Shown piece by piece: positions 8,343 through 15,241 of a stretch of DNA of 31,728 bases; within the stretch, counting starts at the first letter, position 1, and the number at the start of each line of letters is the position of its first letter. Under the pieces are notes generated by a model. The model was not told the DNA's origin, made no database searches, and saw nothing but the letters and a program-made list of their open reading frames with translations. Position numbers and translations under genes: made by a program. The stretch spans positions 1 through 31,728 of the forward strand of contig DATKMP010000106.1 of NCBI GenBank assembly GCA_035541775.1. Reading direction: 5' to 3'. This DNA comes from DATKMP01 sp035541775. Lineage in GTDB: Bacteria; Bacteroidota; Ignavibacteria; UBA10030.

Positions 8343-11300
8343 ATGAAAAAATATTTTATACGCGCTATCGCTCTGCTCGGTGTTTTCATCATCTTCTTCC
8401 CGATTTTTCTCATGAGTAAAACGATAGTGTTTTATGAAAAAAATTTCCCTGCGGTTGATAACGGCAGCATCAATCGAAACGTCCTTGAAGACGCTCTCTC
8501 AGCTCTGCATCCGCAGTTTATCGACCTTGCAGAGTTGTTGAAGAAAAATTCTTTAGATGATTGTACTTTGTTGGTACTTCCTTATGGCTCGGCATTCCCC
8601 GCAGATGCTTGGGCAACGCTGCAAGCGTATGTTACTCATGGAAATTTACTTGTTCTTGGAGGGACGCCTTTCTTTGTGCCCGTACGAAAAATAAATTCTG
8701 AGTGGCAGATTGAACGTTCGCAAAATACATTTTCACGGCATCTGGGAATTCTGCATACGTATGCCGTCCCCCAGCACGGCCCATGGAAATTGCAGTGGGA
8801 TGAAGACGCGCCGTTCTTCCATGGCATTGCGTTAAATCCACGACAAGTTTTTGTCAACGCTGGCCATGGTGAAAGATATCGCGGACTCGGATTTATGACG
8901 GATTCGCTCGGCAATCGTCTTGCTGCACCAATCGTCGCAGAAGATTTGATTGATGCCAATACACCGCGAAGGTATGTGTATCTTAGTTTCGATGCCGCTG
9001 CAAATTTTTGGACTTCTCATGACGGAACGGATTTGATACGACAAACTGCAATGTATGCGTCGCACGGCGGTATTCGTCTTTGGATCAATCTTCAAAATCT
9101 AACGATCGATTCCGGCGATCATGTCTCGGGTGTTGTCGATATCATTCGAGCCGGCGAACTTGCGCGAGTAACGCTTAATATTCTTTCCGACACGACCGTT
9201 CTTTCTACGAAGACCATGTACTGTGGCAATTCGCTCCATGAAAAAATTAATCTGAATCAACCGCTGACCAATCGCACTCTTTACAAAGTTCGAGCAACGT
9301 TGAACATCGGAGACACGATCCTTGAACAATATACTTCGGGATTCGCAGTTCGTGATACCGGCCTTTTGCATTCCGGCGAATCGCTCAGTGCAGGACGCGA
9401 TTATTTTCGTCTGGGAGATAATCCGTACTTCATGGTCGGAACAAATTATTTTTCAACGGATGCATATACTTCCGGTTTGTTTGTCGGCAACGCACTCGGC
9501 GGAAATGTTTGGAAATGGGAACAAGATTTTGCCGAGATGGAACGGCAAGGGCTTACCGCTGTGCGAACAGGAATCTGGATGAATCGAAAAAATTATTTAG
9601 ATCCGGTAACCGGCGCACCAGATGAACGCATGTTAAACGCTCTTGAAGCATACTTATGTGCGGCAGCGCGCCATCACATGCAAGTGATCTTTACATTTTT
9701 CGCTTTCAATCCGCAAAATGAACTGGAAGCCGGCAACGGCCAAGAAGGAACGCTGTTGGGCGCCGGGTCGAATCCTTATCTTGATCCTGTCGCAATCAAA
9801 TCGCAGCTCGCGTATGTTCGCGCTATTGTTTCTCGATTTCGGAACGTGCCGTTCTTGAGTTTCGATCTTATCAACGAGCCGAGTTATGCGAATCCCAGAC
9901 GAATCTGGAAAGGCAATTCGCCGAATAATGATCCGGTTGAATTAGCGGCGTGGCATCAGTGGCTTGCAAAAAAATATGGAGCAATCGAACGTCTTGCAGA
10001 TGCGTGGCGCACTGCGCCTGCCGAACTTGGTGCATTCAATAATATTCCGCTTCCTTCTTTGGGCGATCGCGAATTAATTCGCTCAGGAAATTTTCGAATG
10101 GCACAGGCAATCGATTACAATATATTTGCGCAGGATGCTTTTCAATCTTGGGTCGATACAATGATCACCGCAATTCGCGCTGCAGGCGCGCAGCAAGCTG
10201 TAACGGTCGGCCAAGATGAGGGCGGCATAGCAGACCGCGTCTTGAATCAGTTCTGGGCAAAATCTCATGTCAGTTACACCGTCAATCATAGCTGGTGGCG
10301 CGATGATGCATTGCTTTGGAGTTCGGTCGCTGCAAAAAGTTTGCTGAAACCGAATCTCATCGGCGAAACCGGTTCACAGCCCGTTTGGTCAATGGACGGC
10401 TCTTGGCGATGGGATGAAATTCAGGGAATGCCGATGTTGGAACGAAAGTTAGCGCTCGGTTTTGCCGGCGCCAACGCAGGGGTCTTGCAATGGGATTGGA
10501 CTCGCAGCGACACGTACGGCATGTTGCGGCGCGACGGATCACAAAAGGAATGGATGAATACTTTACGCGGAGTTGCTTCCTTTGCTCACGATGCACAACC
10601 GTATGCGACCGGAGTGCAATTGCCTGAGATTGCCTTGGTGCTTCCGCAATCTTTGCAGCTTTCAGTCTTTTGCAGCATGGGAATTTTTGCGCAGCAAAAT
10701 GCAGTACGGGCATTATATCATTATGCGCGCGCGGAAGCATTTGCCGTCGGCGAATATCAACTTGCACAAATGCCGAAAGCAAAACTCATCATCGTTCCGG
10801 CGCCGTGGATATTCAATCAGGATGCATGGAATATGTTGATGCAAAAAGTTAAAGCAGGGGCAACACTTCTCATCTCCGGAAGAATCGATGCCGATGAACA
10901 TTGGATCGCTATCCCCGAAAGAATAAAAGATTTGAAACTGGAATACGCTTCGGCAGCATTAACAGCGCGCGAAGGTGAAATACAAACCCCGGAAGGTAAA
11001 TTCCATTTTACCTATTCCGGCGACAGAACGACGTACGGAGAACGCGGTGCATTAAAAGATGGAAAAACTTTTATCGAGTGTTCGTATGGCAAAGGTCAAA
11101 TACTTTATTCTCCCTTGCCGCTTGAATTTGCAGATCAGATCGATGAGGTCGGACAAATCTATCGGTATGCGATGAAACGTGCCGGCGTTGCGACAGCGTA
11201 TGAGACAACTTGCCATGACCCGGGAATTTTAATCTGCCCGACTCAATTACTGGATGGAACGTTGTACGTTTTGACTTCTGAAAGTTCTGACCAAACTTCT

Positions 11301-11420
11301 GTAACATTTCGCGATAACCTGAGCAATGAAACATGGAACGTTCCGCTCGCATCCGGCAGAGCAGCGCTGTTACTCATCGGAAAAGACGGCCGACGACGGG
11401 CATCGTATAATGCACCATAG
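8343..11420 (+). CDS. Exported clan GH-A (GH5/GH42-like) glycoside hydrolase
   Basis: A 1025-aa protein from ATG 8343; its first residues (MKKYFIRAIALLGVFIIFF) are a signal peptide or membrane anchor. In-frame TTG at 8241 is rejected because it overlaps the opposite promoter and would put the signal peptide inside the protein. An N-terminal GATase-like part (about 25-120) precedes a TIM barrel with DYFRLGDNPYFMVGTNYF near its beginning. The expected acid/base is E512 in FDLINEPS and the nucleophile E675 in LIGETGSQ, on the usual strands 4 and 7 of retaining clan A enzymes. A GATase-like/trimerisation-type domain follows (PEIALVLPQSLQL, then LIIVPAPWIFN) and a small beta C-terminus, reminiscent of GH42 beta-galactosidases. 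Substrate is not predictable: beta-mannan, beta-glucan or beta-galactoside are candidates. No type IX sorting domain at the C-terminus. Start has no clear Shine-Dalgarno. Confidence 0.85.
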   Translation: MKKYFIRAIALLGVFIIFFPIFLMSKTIVFYEKNFPAVDNGSINRNVLEDALSALHPQFIDLAELLKKNSLDDCTLLVLPYGSAFPADAWATLQAYVTHGNLLVLGGTPFFVPVRKINSEWQIERSQNTFSRHLGILHTYAVPQHGPWKLQWDEDAPFFHGIALNPRQVFVNAGHGERYRGLGFMTDSLGNRLAAPIVAEDLIDANTPRRYVYLSFDAAANFWTSHDGTDLIRQTAMYASHGGIRLWINLQNLTIDSGDHVSGVVDIIRAGELARVTLNILSDTTVLSTKTMYCGNSLHEKINLNQPLTNRTLYKVRATLNIGDTILEQYTSGFAVRDTGLLHSGESLSAGRDYFRLGDNPYFMVGTNYFSTDAYTSGLFVGNALGGNVWKWEQDFAEMERQGLTAVRTGIWMNRKNYLDPVTGAPDERMLNALEAYLCAAARHHMQVIFTFFAFNPQNELEAGNGQEGTLLGAGSNPYLDPVAIKSQLAYVRAIVSRFRNVPFLSFDLINEPSYANPRRIWKGNSPNNDPVELAAWHQWLAKKYGAIERLADAWRTAPAELGAFNNIPLPSLGDRELIRSGNFRMAQAIDYNIFAQDAFQSWVDTMITAIRAAGAQQAVTVGQDEGGIADRVLNQFWAKSHVSYTVNHSWWRDDALLWSSVAAKSLLKPNLIGETGSQPVWSMDGSWRWDEIQGMPMLERKLALGFAGANAGVLQWDWTRSDTYGMLRRDGSQKEWMNTLRGVASFAHDAQPYATGVQLPEIALVLPQSLQLSVFCSMGIFAQQNAVRALYHYARAEAFAVGEYQLAQMPKAKLIIVPAPWIFNQDAWNMLMQKVKAGATLLISGRIDADEHWIAIPERIKDLKLEYASAALTAREGEIQTPEGKFHFTYSGDRTTYGERGALKDGKTFIECSYGKGQILYSPLPLEFADQIDEVGQIYRYAMKRAGVATAYETTCHDPGILICPTQLLDGTLYVLTSESSDQTSVTFRDNLSNETWNVPLASGRAALLLIGKDGRRRASYNAP

Positions 11421-11474
11421 AATTGATTGAGTCGGTTTGAATGACGGGCAACATTGCAGCGAGAAGTTCTTAAG

Positions 11475-11503
11475 TTGAATTCTCTACCACCGTTTTGTAT
11501 ATT
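11475..11503 (+). promoter_or_regulatory. Promoter of tRNA-Ser
   Basis: TTGAAT (11475-11480), 17-base spacer, TATATT (11498-11503). The predicted start near 11510 leaves a leader of about 13 bases before the mature tRNA. Same -10 sequence and spacing as the promoter at 8219-8247. Confidence 0.7.
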
Positions 11504-11522
11504 ACTTACGTTAGCGAATGTT

Positions 11523-11605
11523 GGAGAGCTGGCAGAACGGCTATTGCACCGGTCTTGAAAACCGGCGGGCGCAAGCCCTTGGGGGTTCGAATCCCTCGCT
11601 CTCCG
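11523..11605 (+). tRNA. tRNA-Ser (anticodon UGA)
   Basis: Acceptor stem GGAGAGC pairs with GCTCTCC (11598-11604), discriminator base G at 11605. D stem GCAG/TTGC, anticodon stem CCGGT/ACCGG with loop CTTGAAA (11554-11560, anticodon TGA at 11556-11558), a long class II variable arm of about 15 bases (CGGGC/GCCC hairpin), and T arm GGGGG-TTCGAAT-CCCTC. All parts fold without gaps. The 3' CCA is not fully encoded (CAA follows the discriminator). Reads UCA and, by wobble, other UCN codons. No duplicated 3' end or integrase nearby, so no sign of an integrated element. Confidence 0.95.
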
Positions 11606-11622
11606 CAATCAATCTTCATCGA

Positions 11623-12387
11623 TTATGTTGATGCATCCTGTCGTTGCAACAGCACCGATTGTACTTCCGCAAGCTGCTCCAGCGTATTCACGCCTTGAAT
11701 TTCTTCGGGATGTTCTGCTTTCAATGCAGCTACCTTCCACTGATGCTTCCAAAAATATTCAAACACATCGGTTAAATAATATTCTTTTTGAGCATTGTTG
11801 GAATTAATATTACTCAGCCCCTCGAATAATTTTTCACGATCGAACACATAGATGCCGGAGTTGATTTCCCGAATTTGCCGTTCTGCATCCGTTGCATCTT
11901 TTTGTTCAACGATTTTTTTTACCGAGCCGTCGATATTGCGAACGATGCGACCGTATCCAGTGGGGTCGGAATATTCGGCCGTTAAAATTGTTGCACTCGC
12001 ATTCGTTGTTCGTTGATGATCGATGAGCTGCTGCATGCTTTGCACCGTCAGCAGGGGCACATCGCCGGAGAGCACAACAATATCGCCCTCATAATTTTTT
12101 AACGCATCGCGCGTTTGCATCATGGCATGCCCGGTGCCAAGCTGTTCCGCTTGCACAACAAGCTCTGCGCTTGGATGCGATTGTTTTATGTAAGACATGA
12201 CCGCTTCGCGCTGATACCCGGTAATGACGACAACACGATGAGAATGTAATGCGAACGCAACATCCAGCACATAATGAATCATGGGCTTGCCTAAAACTTC
12301 GTACATCACTTTTGCTTTGGTGGGATCTTTCATGCGGGTTCCCTTTCCCGCCGCCATAATGACGGAAGCAAGTTGTTTCATCTTCAT
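11623..12387 (-). CDS. GlmU-type N-acetylglucosamine-1-phosphate uridylyltransferase, single-domain (no acetyltransferase domain)
   Basis: A 254-aa nucleotidyltransferase of the Rossmann-like GlmU N-terminal type: AAGKGTRM (12-19) with the following lysines for the nucleotide phosphates, QAEQLGTGHA, LSGDVPLL, GYGRIVR, IVEQKDA, EINSGIYVF and NAQKEYYLTD. These match the uridylyltransferase half of GlmU, which makes UDP-GlcNAc for peptidoglycan and lipopolysaccharide. Normal GlmU is about 450 aa with a left-handed beta-helix acetyltransferase; here the gene stops after the first domain, and the sequence downstream is the tRNA gene on the other strand, so it is not a frameshift remnant visible here. 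Glucosamine-1-phosphate acetylation must come from elsewhere, or this enzyme serves a different sugar phosphate. It starts 17 bases after panC stops and is the last gene of the minus-strand group. M3 is an alternative start. Confidence 0.82.
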   Translation of the reverse strand: MKMKQLASVIMAAGKGTRMKDPTKAKVMYEVLGKPMIHYVLDVAFALHSHRVVVITGYQREAVMSYIKQSHPSAELVVQAEQLGTGHAMMQTRDALKNYEGDIVVLSGDVPLLTVQSMQQLIDHQRTTNASATILTAEYSDPTGYGRIVRNIDGSVKKIVEQKDATDAERQIREINSGIYVFDREKLFEGLSNINSNNAQKEYYLTDVFEYFWKHQWKVAALKAEHPEEIQGVNTLEQLAEVQSVLLQRQDAST

Positions 12388-12404
12388 TTTCTAGTAGTTG
12401 ATGA

Positions 12405-13256
12405 TCATAGTATCAGAATATTATCGATCAAGCGCGTCGCCCCAAAACGAACAGCCAGCGCAATCAATAATCCTTGAGCTGGAAATACTGCGGTCGGTTG
12501 AAATGTTTGCGGATCAATAAACGCAACGTAATCGATGCCCGTCGGTTGACCGGACTGAATACTCTTTTGCAGTTCCATACGCAGGCGTTCGAGATCGCGT
12601 TCGCCTGCTGAAATTTTTTCCGATGCTTTCATCAAGGACTGTGAAAGCACGAGCGCACGTTTGCGTTCATCGTTGCTAAGATACGCATTGCGGGAACTCA
12701 TCGCTAAGCCATCTGCCTCGCGAACAATAGGAACAATTTCTAACCGCACATCGAAATTTAATTCGCGCACCATCTTTTGGATGATGAATGCCTGCTGCGC
12801 ATCTTTTTGCCCGAATACCGCGACGTGCGGCTTGACGATATTGAATAATTTCGCCACCACGGTTGCCACGCCGCGAAAATGGATCGGACGGAATTCACCT
12901 TCAAATAATTTCGAAACCTCTTCCACCGTTACATATGTACTCGCTGCCGGTGAATACATCTCTGTTGCAGCGGGATGAAAAATTATATCTGCGCCTGCCG
13001 CCTCAGCAATGGTTGTATCGTGTGCTAAATCGCGCGGATAGCGAGCATAATCTTCGTTCGGTGCAAATTGTGTTGGGTTGACAAAAATCGAAACAACGAC
13101 AACATCGGCAAGCGCGCGTGCGCGTTCGATGAGCGCCGCATGCCCGCGATGCAAAGAGCCCATCGTCGGAACAAGGGCAAGGGTTTTCTTTTCTAATCGT
13201 AATCGTTCTGAACTATTTTGCATTTCAGGAACAGTTTCAATGATACGCGCAGCCAC
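12405..13256 (-). CDS. panC: Pantothenate synthetase
   Basis: A 283-aa cytoplasmic enzyme that condenses pantoate and beta-alanine with ATP, the last step of pantothenate (vitamin B5) synthesis and thus coenzyme A supply. Diagnostic motifs are visible: LVPTMGSLHRGH with the ATP-binding HxGH-type pair H36/H39, IFVNPTQFAPNEDYARYPR (pantoate pocket), FRGVATVVAKLFNIV, FGQKDAQQ, and READGLAMSSRNAYLS (the KMSKS-like SSRN loop). Length matches the family (about 280 aa). It lies 23 bases after accD and 17 before the GlmU-like gene, so probably co-transcribed; CoA and malonyl-CoA synthesis are metabolically related. panB and panD are not in the window. Confidence 0.97.
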   Translation of the reverse strand: MAARIIETVPEMQNSSERLRLEKKTLALVPTMGSLHRGHAALIERARALADVVVVSIFVNPTQFAPNEDYARYPRDLAHDTTIAEAAGADIIFHPAATEMYSPAASTYVTVEEVSKLFEGEFRPIHFRGVATVVAKLFNIVKPHVAVFGQKDAQQAFIIQKMVRELNFDVRLEIVPIVREADGLAMSSRNAYLSNDERKRALVLSQSLMKASEKISAGERDLERLRMELQKSIQSGQPTGIDYVAFIDPQTFQPTAVFPAQGLLIALAVRFGATRLIDNILIL

Positions 13257-13279
13257 GATCGTACAAACTTTCTTTTTAA

Positions 13280-14122
13280 TTAATTCATCAAATGTTTGAG
13301 CAATTTCGCAATGGTTTCCTTTAATTCTTTGCGATGGACTACCATATCGACAAAACCTTTTTCTAATAAAAACTCCGAACGTTGAAACCCTTCCGGCAAA
13401 TCTTTGCCGATGGTTTGTTTAATGACGCGAGGGCCCGCAAACCCGATGAGCGCAGACGGTTCCGCAAGTTGCACATCGCCGAGCATCGCAAAACTTGCCG
13501 TCACACCGCCGGTGGTCGGATCGGTCAACACAGAAATATACGGGATGCCAGCATCGGAAAGCTGTGCAATCTTCGCACTCGTTTTTGCCATCTGCATCAA
13601 CGAAAGCGCCGCTTCCATCATCCGCGCGCCGCCGCTGGACGAAAGAATGACGAGTGGATTTTTTTTCTCAAGCGCTTTATTCGCCGCACGCGCAATTTTT
13701 TCCCCCACAACCGATCCCATACTTCCGCCGATGAAAGCAAAATCCATGCAAGCGATAACAACCGGAAGGCCGTTTATTTCTCCTTCGCCGGTACGCACAG
13801 CATCATATAATCCGGTTTTTTTTATCGTTTCGATGACGCGCGCATTGTAGGGTTTGGTATCCGAAAAATTTAATGGATCGACGGAACGCATTTTCTTATC
13901 CATCTCTTTAAATGTCCCCTCGTCCAACAGAATAGAAAAATATTCTTTGCTACCAATCCGAAAGTGATAATTACATTTGGGGCACGTAAATAAATTTTGC
14001 TCCAATTGTCTTCGATGAATAATTTCTCCGCATCCTCCGCATTTCGTCCACATGCCGTCCGGAATATCTTTTTTCCGGCTGCTGGACGAAATATTTTCTT
14101 GTGATCGTTTAAACCAAGCCAT
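13280..14122 (-). CDS. accD: Acetyl-CoA carboxylase carboxyltransferase subunit beta
   Basis: A 280-aa subunit that, with AccA, transfers carboxyl from carboxybiotin to acetyl-CoA to form malonyl-CoA, the first committed step of fatty-acid synthesis. The N-terminal zinc ribbon is intact (C28, C31, C47, C50 in WTKCGGC and FTCPKC). The crotonase-like carboxyltransferase core shows SSSGGARMMEAALSLMQMAK, LTDPTTGGVTASFAMLGD and IGFAGPRVIKQT. Length is normal. A strong AGGAGG Shine-Dalgarno sits on the stop codon of tsaB, which ends eight bases before this start; panC follows. accA is not in the window. Confidence 0.97.
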   Translation of the reverse strand: MAWFKRSQENISSSSRKKDIPDGMWTKCGGCGEIIHRRQLEQNLFTCPKCNYHFRIGSKEYFSILLDEGTFKEMDKKMRSVDPLNFSDTKPYNARVIETIKKTGLYDAVRTGEGEINGLPVVIACMDFAFIGGSMGSVVGEKIARAANKALEKKNPLVILSSSGGARMMEAALSLMQMAKTSAKIAQLSDAGIPYISVLTDPTTGGVTASFAMLGDVQLAEPSALIGFAGPRVIKQTIGKDLPEGFQRSEFLLEKGFVDMVVHRKELKETIAKLLKHLMN

Positions 14123-14126
14123 TGAT

Positions 14127-14132
14127 CCTCCT
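14127..14132 (-). promoter_or_regulatory. Ribosome binding site of accD overlapping the tsaB stop
   Basis: Minus-strand AGGAGG (14132-14127) overlaps the TAG stop of tsaB (14133-14131) and precedes the accD ATG by four bases of spacer. It indicates translational coupling within one transcript. Confidence 0.7.
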
Positions 14133-14790
14133 ATCGTACCGGTTGAGTCTTGACGACAAAATCTTTTAAATACATCGGTTCCACAGATGTAATATCAGAA
14201 AATATTTTCTTATGTGCTCGCATAATTCCACTCCATGCAATCGAACTGCCTTTGGCATAATGAACTGCATTGGGACGGATATGTTGTATATCTTTTCTGT
14301 CCGTAATCATCAATGCGTTTTTCTGATTCAACAATTCATCGGCAGAAGCTTTTTTTATCATGGAAAGCGGCAGATATTCCACTACTTTCTTTTCCGCCCG
14401 CTCATAACCGCCGGCATAACAATCGCCCTGCTTGGCATCAAGGCATACGTACACACGCTTCACGTCTTGATGATCGGCAAAGGCCGCCATGGCCATTGCT
14501 TCCAAAGTCGGCACGATCACCAAGGGTTTTTCCAGAGCGATACACAAACCCTTCGCAGTACTTAAGCCGATACGCAATCCGGTAAATGATCCGGGACCGA
14601 TAGAAACAGCGATCGCATCGAGCGCGCTGAGCGTGGCATGCTGCTGTCCGAGCATTTCGGCGATCAATGTCAATAATTTTTCTGAATGAATGTGCGATTC
14701 GACAAGCGCGCGTTCTGCATACGCGCCATCGTCATTCGCTAAACCGACCGCACAAACTTCCGTTGATGTTTCAATGCCCAATACAATCAC
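14131..14790 (-). CDS. tsaB: tRNA threonylcarbamoyladenosine biosynthesis protein TsaB
   Basis: A 219-aa ASKHA-fold partner of TsaD in N6-threonylcarbamoyladenosine (t6A) formation at A37 of ANN-decoding tRNAs. Start chosen as GTG at 14790, giving M-I-V-L-GIETS, the normal TsaB N-terminus and length, preceded by GGAGAA. The longer frame from ATG 14865 adds 25 residues overlapping tsaE that do not resemble the family. Motifs: VLGIETSTEVCAVGL, HSEKLL, ISIGPGSFTGLRIGLSTAKG-like segment (AVSIGPGSFTGLRIGLS), and LDAKQGDCYAGGY. The GTG follows the tsaE stop by one base. Because tsaE and tsaB are adjacent, two of the four t6A genes are co-expressed; tsaC and tsaD are not in the window. Confidence 0.94.
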   Translation of the reverse strand: MIVLGIETSTEVCAVGLANDDGAYAERALVESHIHSEKLLTLIAEMLGQQHATLSALDAIAVSIGPGSFTGLRIGLSTAKGLCIALEKPLVIVPTLEAMAMAAFADHQDVKRVYVCLDAKQGDCYAGGYERAEKKVVEYLPLSMIKKASADELLNQKNALMITDRKDIQHIRPNAVHYAKGSSIAWSGIMRAHKKIFSDITSVEPMYLKDFVVKTQPVR

Positions 14791-14791
14791 T

Positions 14792-15241
14792 TCAATGTTC
14801 TCCAACCGGCAAAATTTCAATGCGCCGTTCCGTTTCTTCCTCCCCGTATTGAAAATGAATATCATAACGCCGCGGCGGCAAGAGATCGTTCAACGACTCC
14901 GCCCACTCGACAAAACAAATGCCGTCGCTCTGAAGAAATTCTTCGTAGCCCAGATCGTAAATTTCCGAAAGCGCTGTAACACGATATAAGTCGAAATGAT
15001 ACAGCAAGAGTTCTTTTCCCGACTGATCACTTCCTTCATAGCGATTTAACAGAACGAACGACGGACTCGTTGCTTCTGTTCGCACATGAAACGCATGGCA
15101 CACGCCTTTGACAAACTGCGTCTTGCCGCTGCCGAGTTCGCCGAACAGCATCACGGCATCGCCCCGCTGGAGTTGCGCTGCGAACGCCTGTGCTGCCGCA
15201 ATCGTTTCGTTGACCGAGTGTGTGATCATCATGGAACTCAT
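14792..15241 (-). CDS. tsaE: tRNA threonylcarbamoyladenosine biosynthesis ATPase TsaE
   Basis: A 149-aa P-loop ATPase that drives turnover of the TsaB-TsaD-TsaE t6A complex. Walker A is GELGSGKT (34-41), the family HFDLYR motif contains D84, and VEWAESL (111-117) is the conserved end motif. Length is typical (about 140-160). ATG overlaps the porX stop codon by four bases (ATGA), so translation is coupled to porX, and its own stop is one base from the tsaB start. From memory, the porX-tsaE neighbourhood also occurs in Bacteroidetes such as flavobacteria. Confidence 0.95.
   Translation of the reverse strand: MSSMMITHSVNETIAAAQAFAAQLQRGDAVMLFGELGSGKTQFVKGVCHAFHVRTEATSPSFVLLNRYEGSDQSGKELLLYHFDLYRVTALSEIYDLGYEEFLQSDGICFVEWAESLNDLLPPRRYDIHFQYGEEETERRIEILPVGEH

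Noticed and set aside
10357..10782. 141-codon minus-strand frame inside the exported hydrolase
   Set aside because: Antisense shadow of the hydrolase; arginine-rich, no motifs.
11523..11605. tRNA-Ser as an attachment site of an integrated element
   Set aside because: No integrase, no repeated tRNA 3' end, and both flanks are ordinary chromosomal genes.
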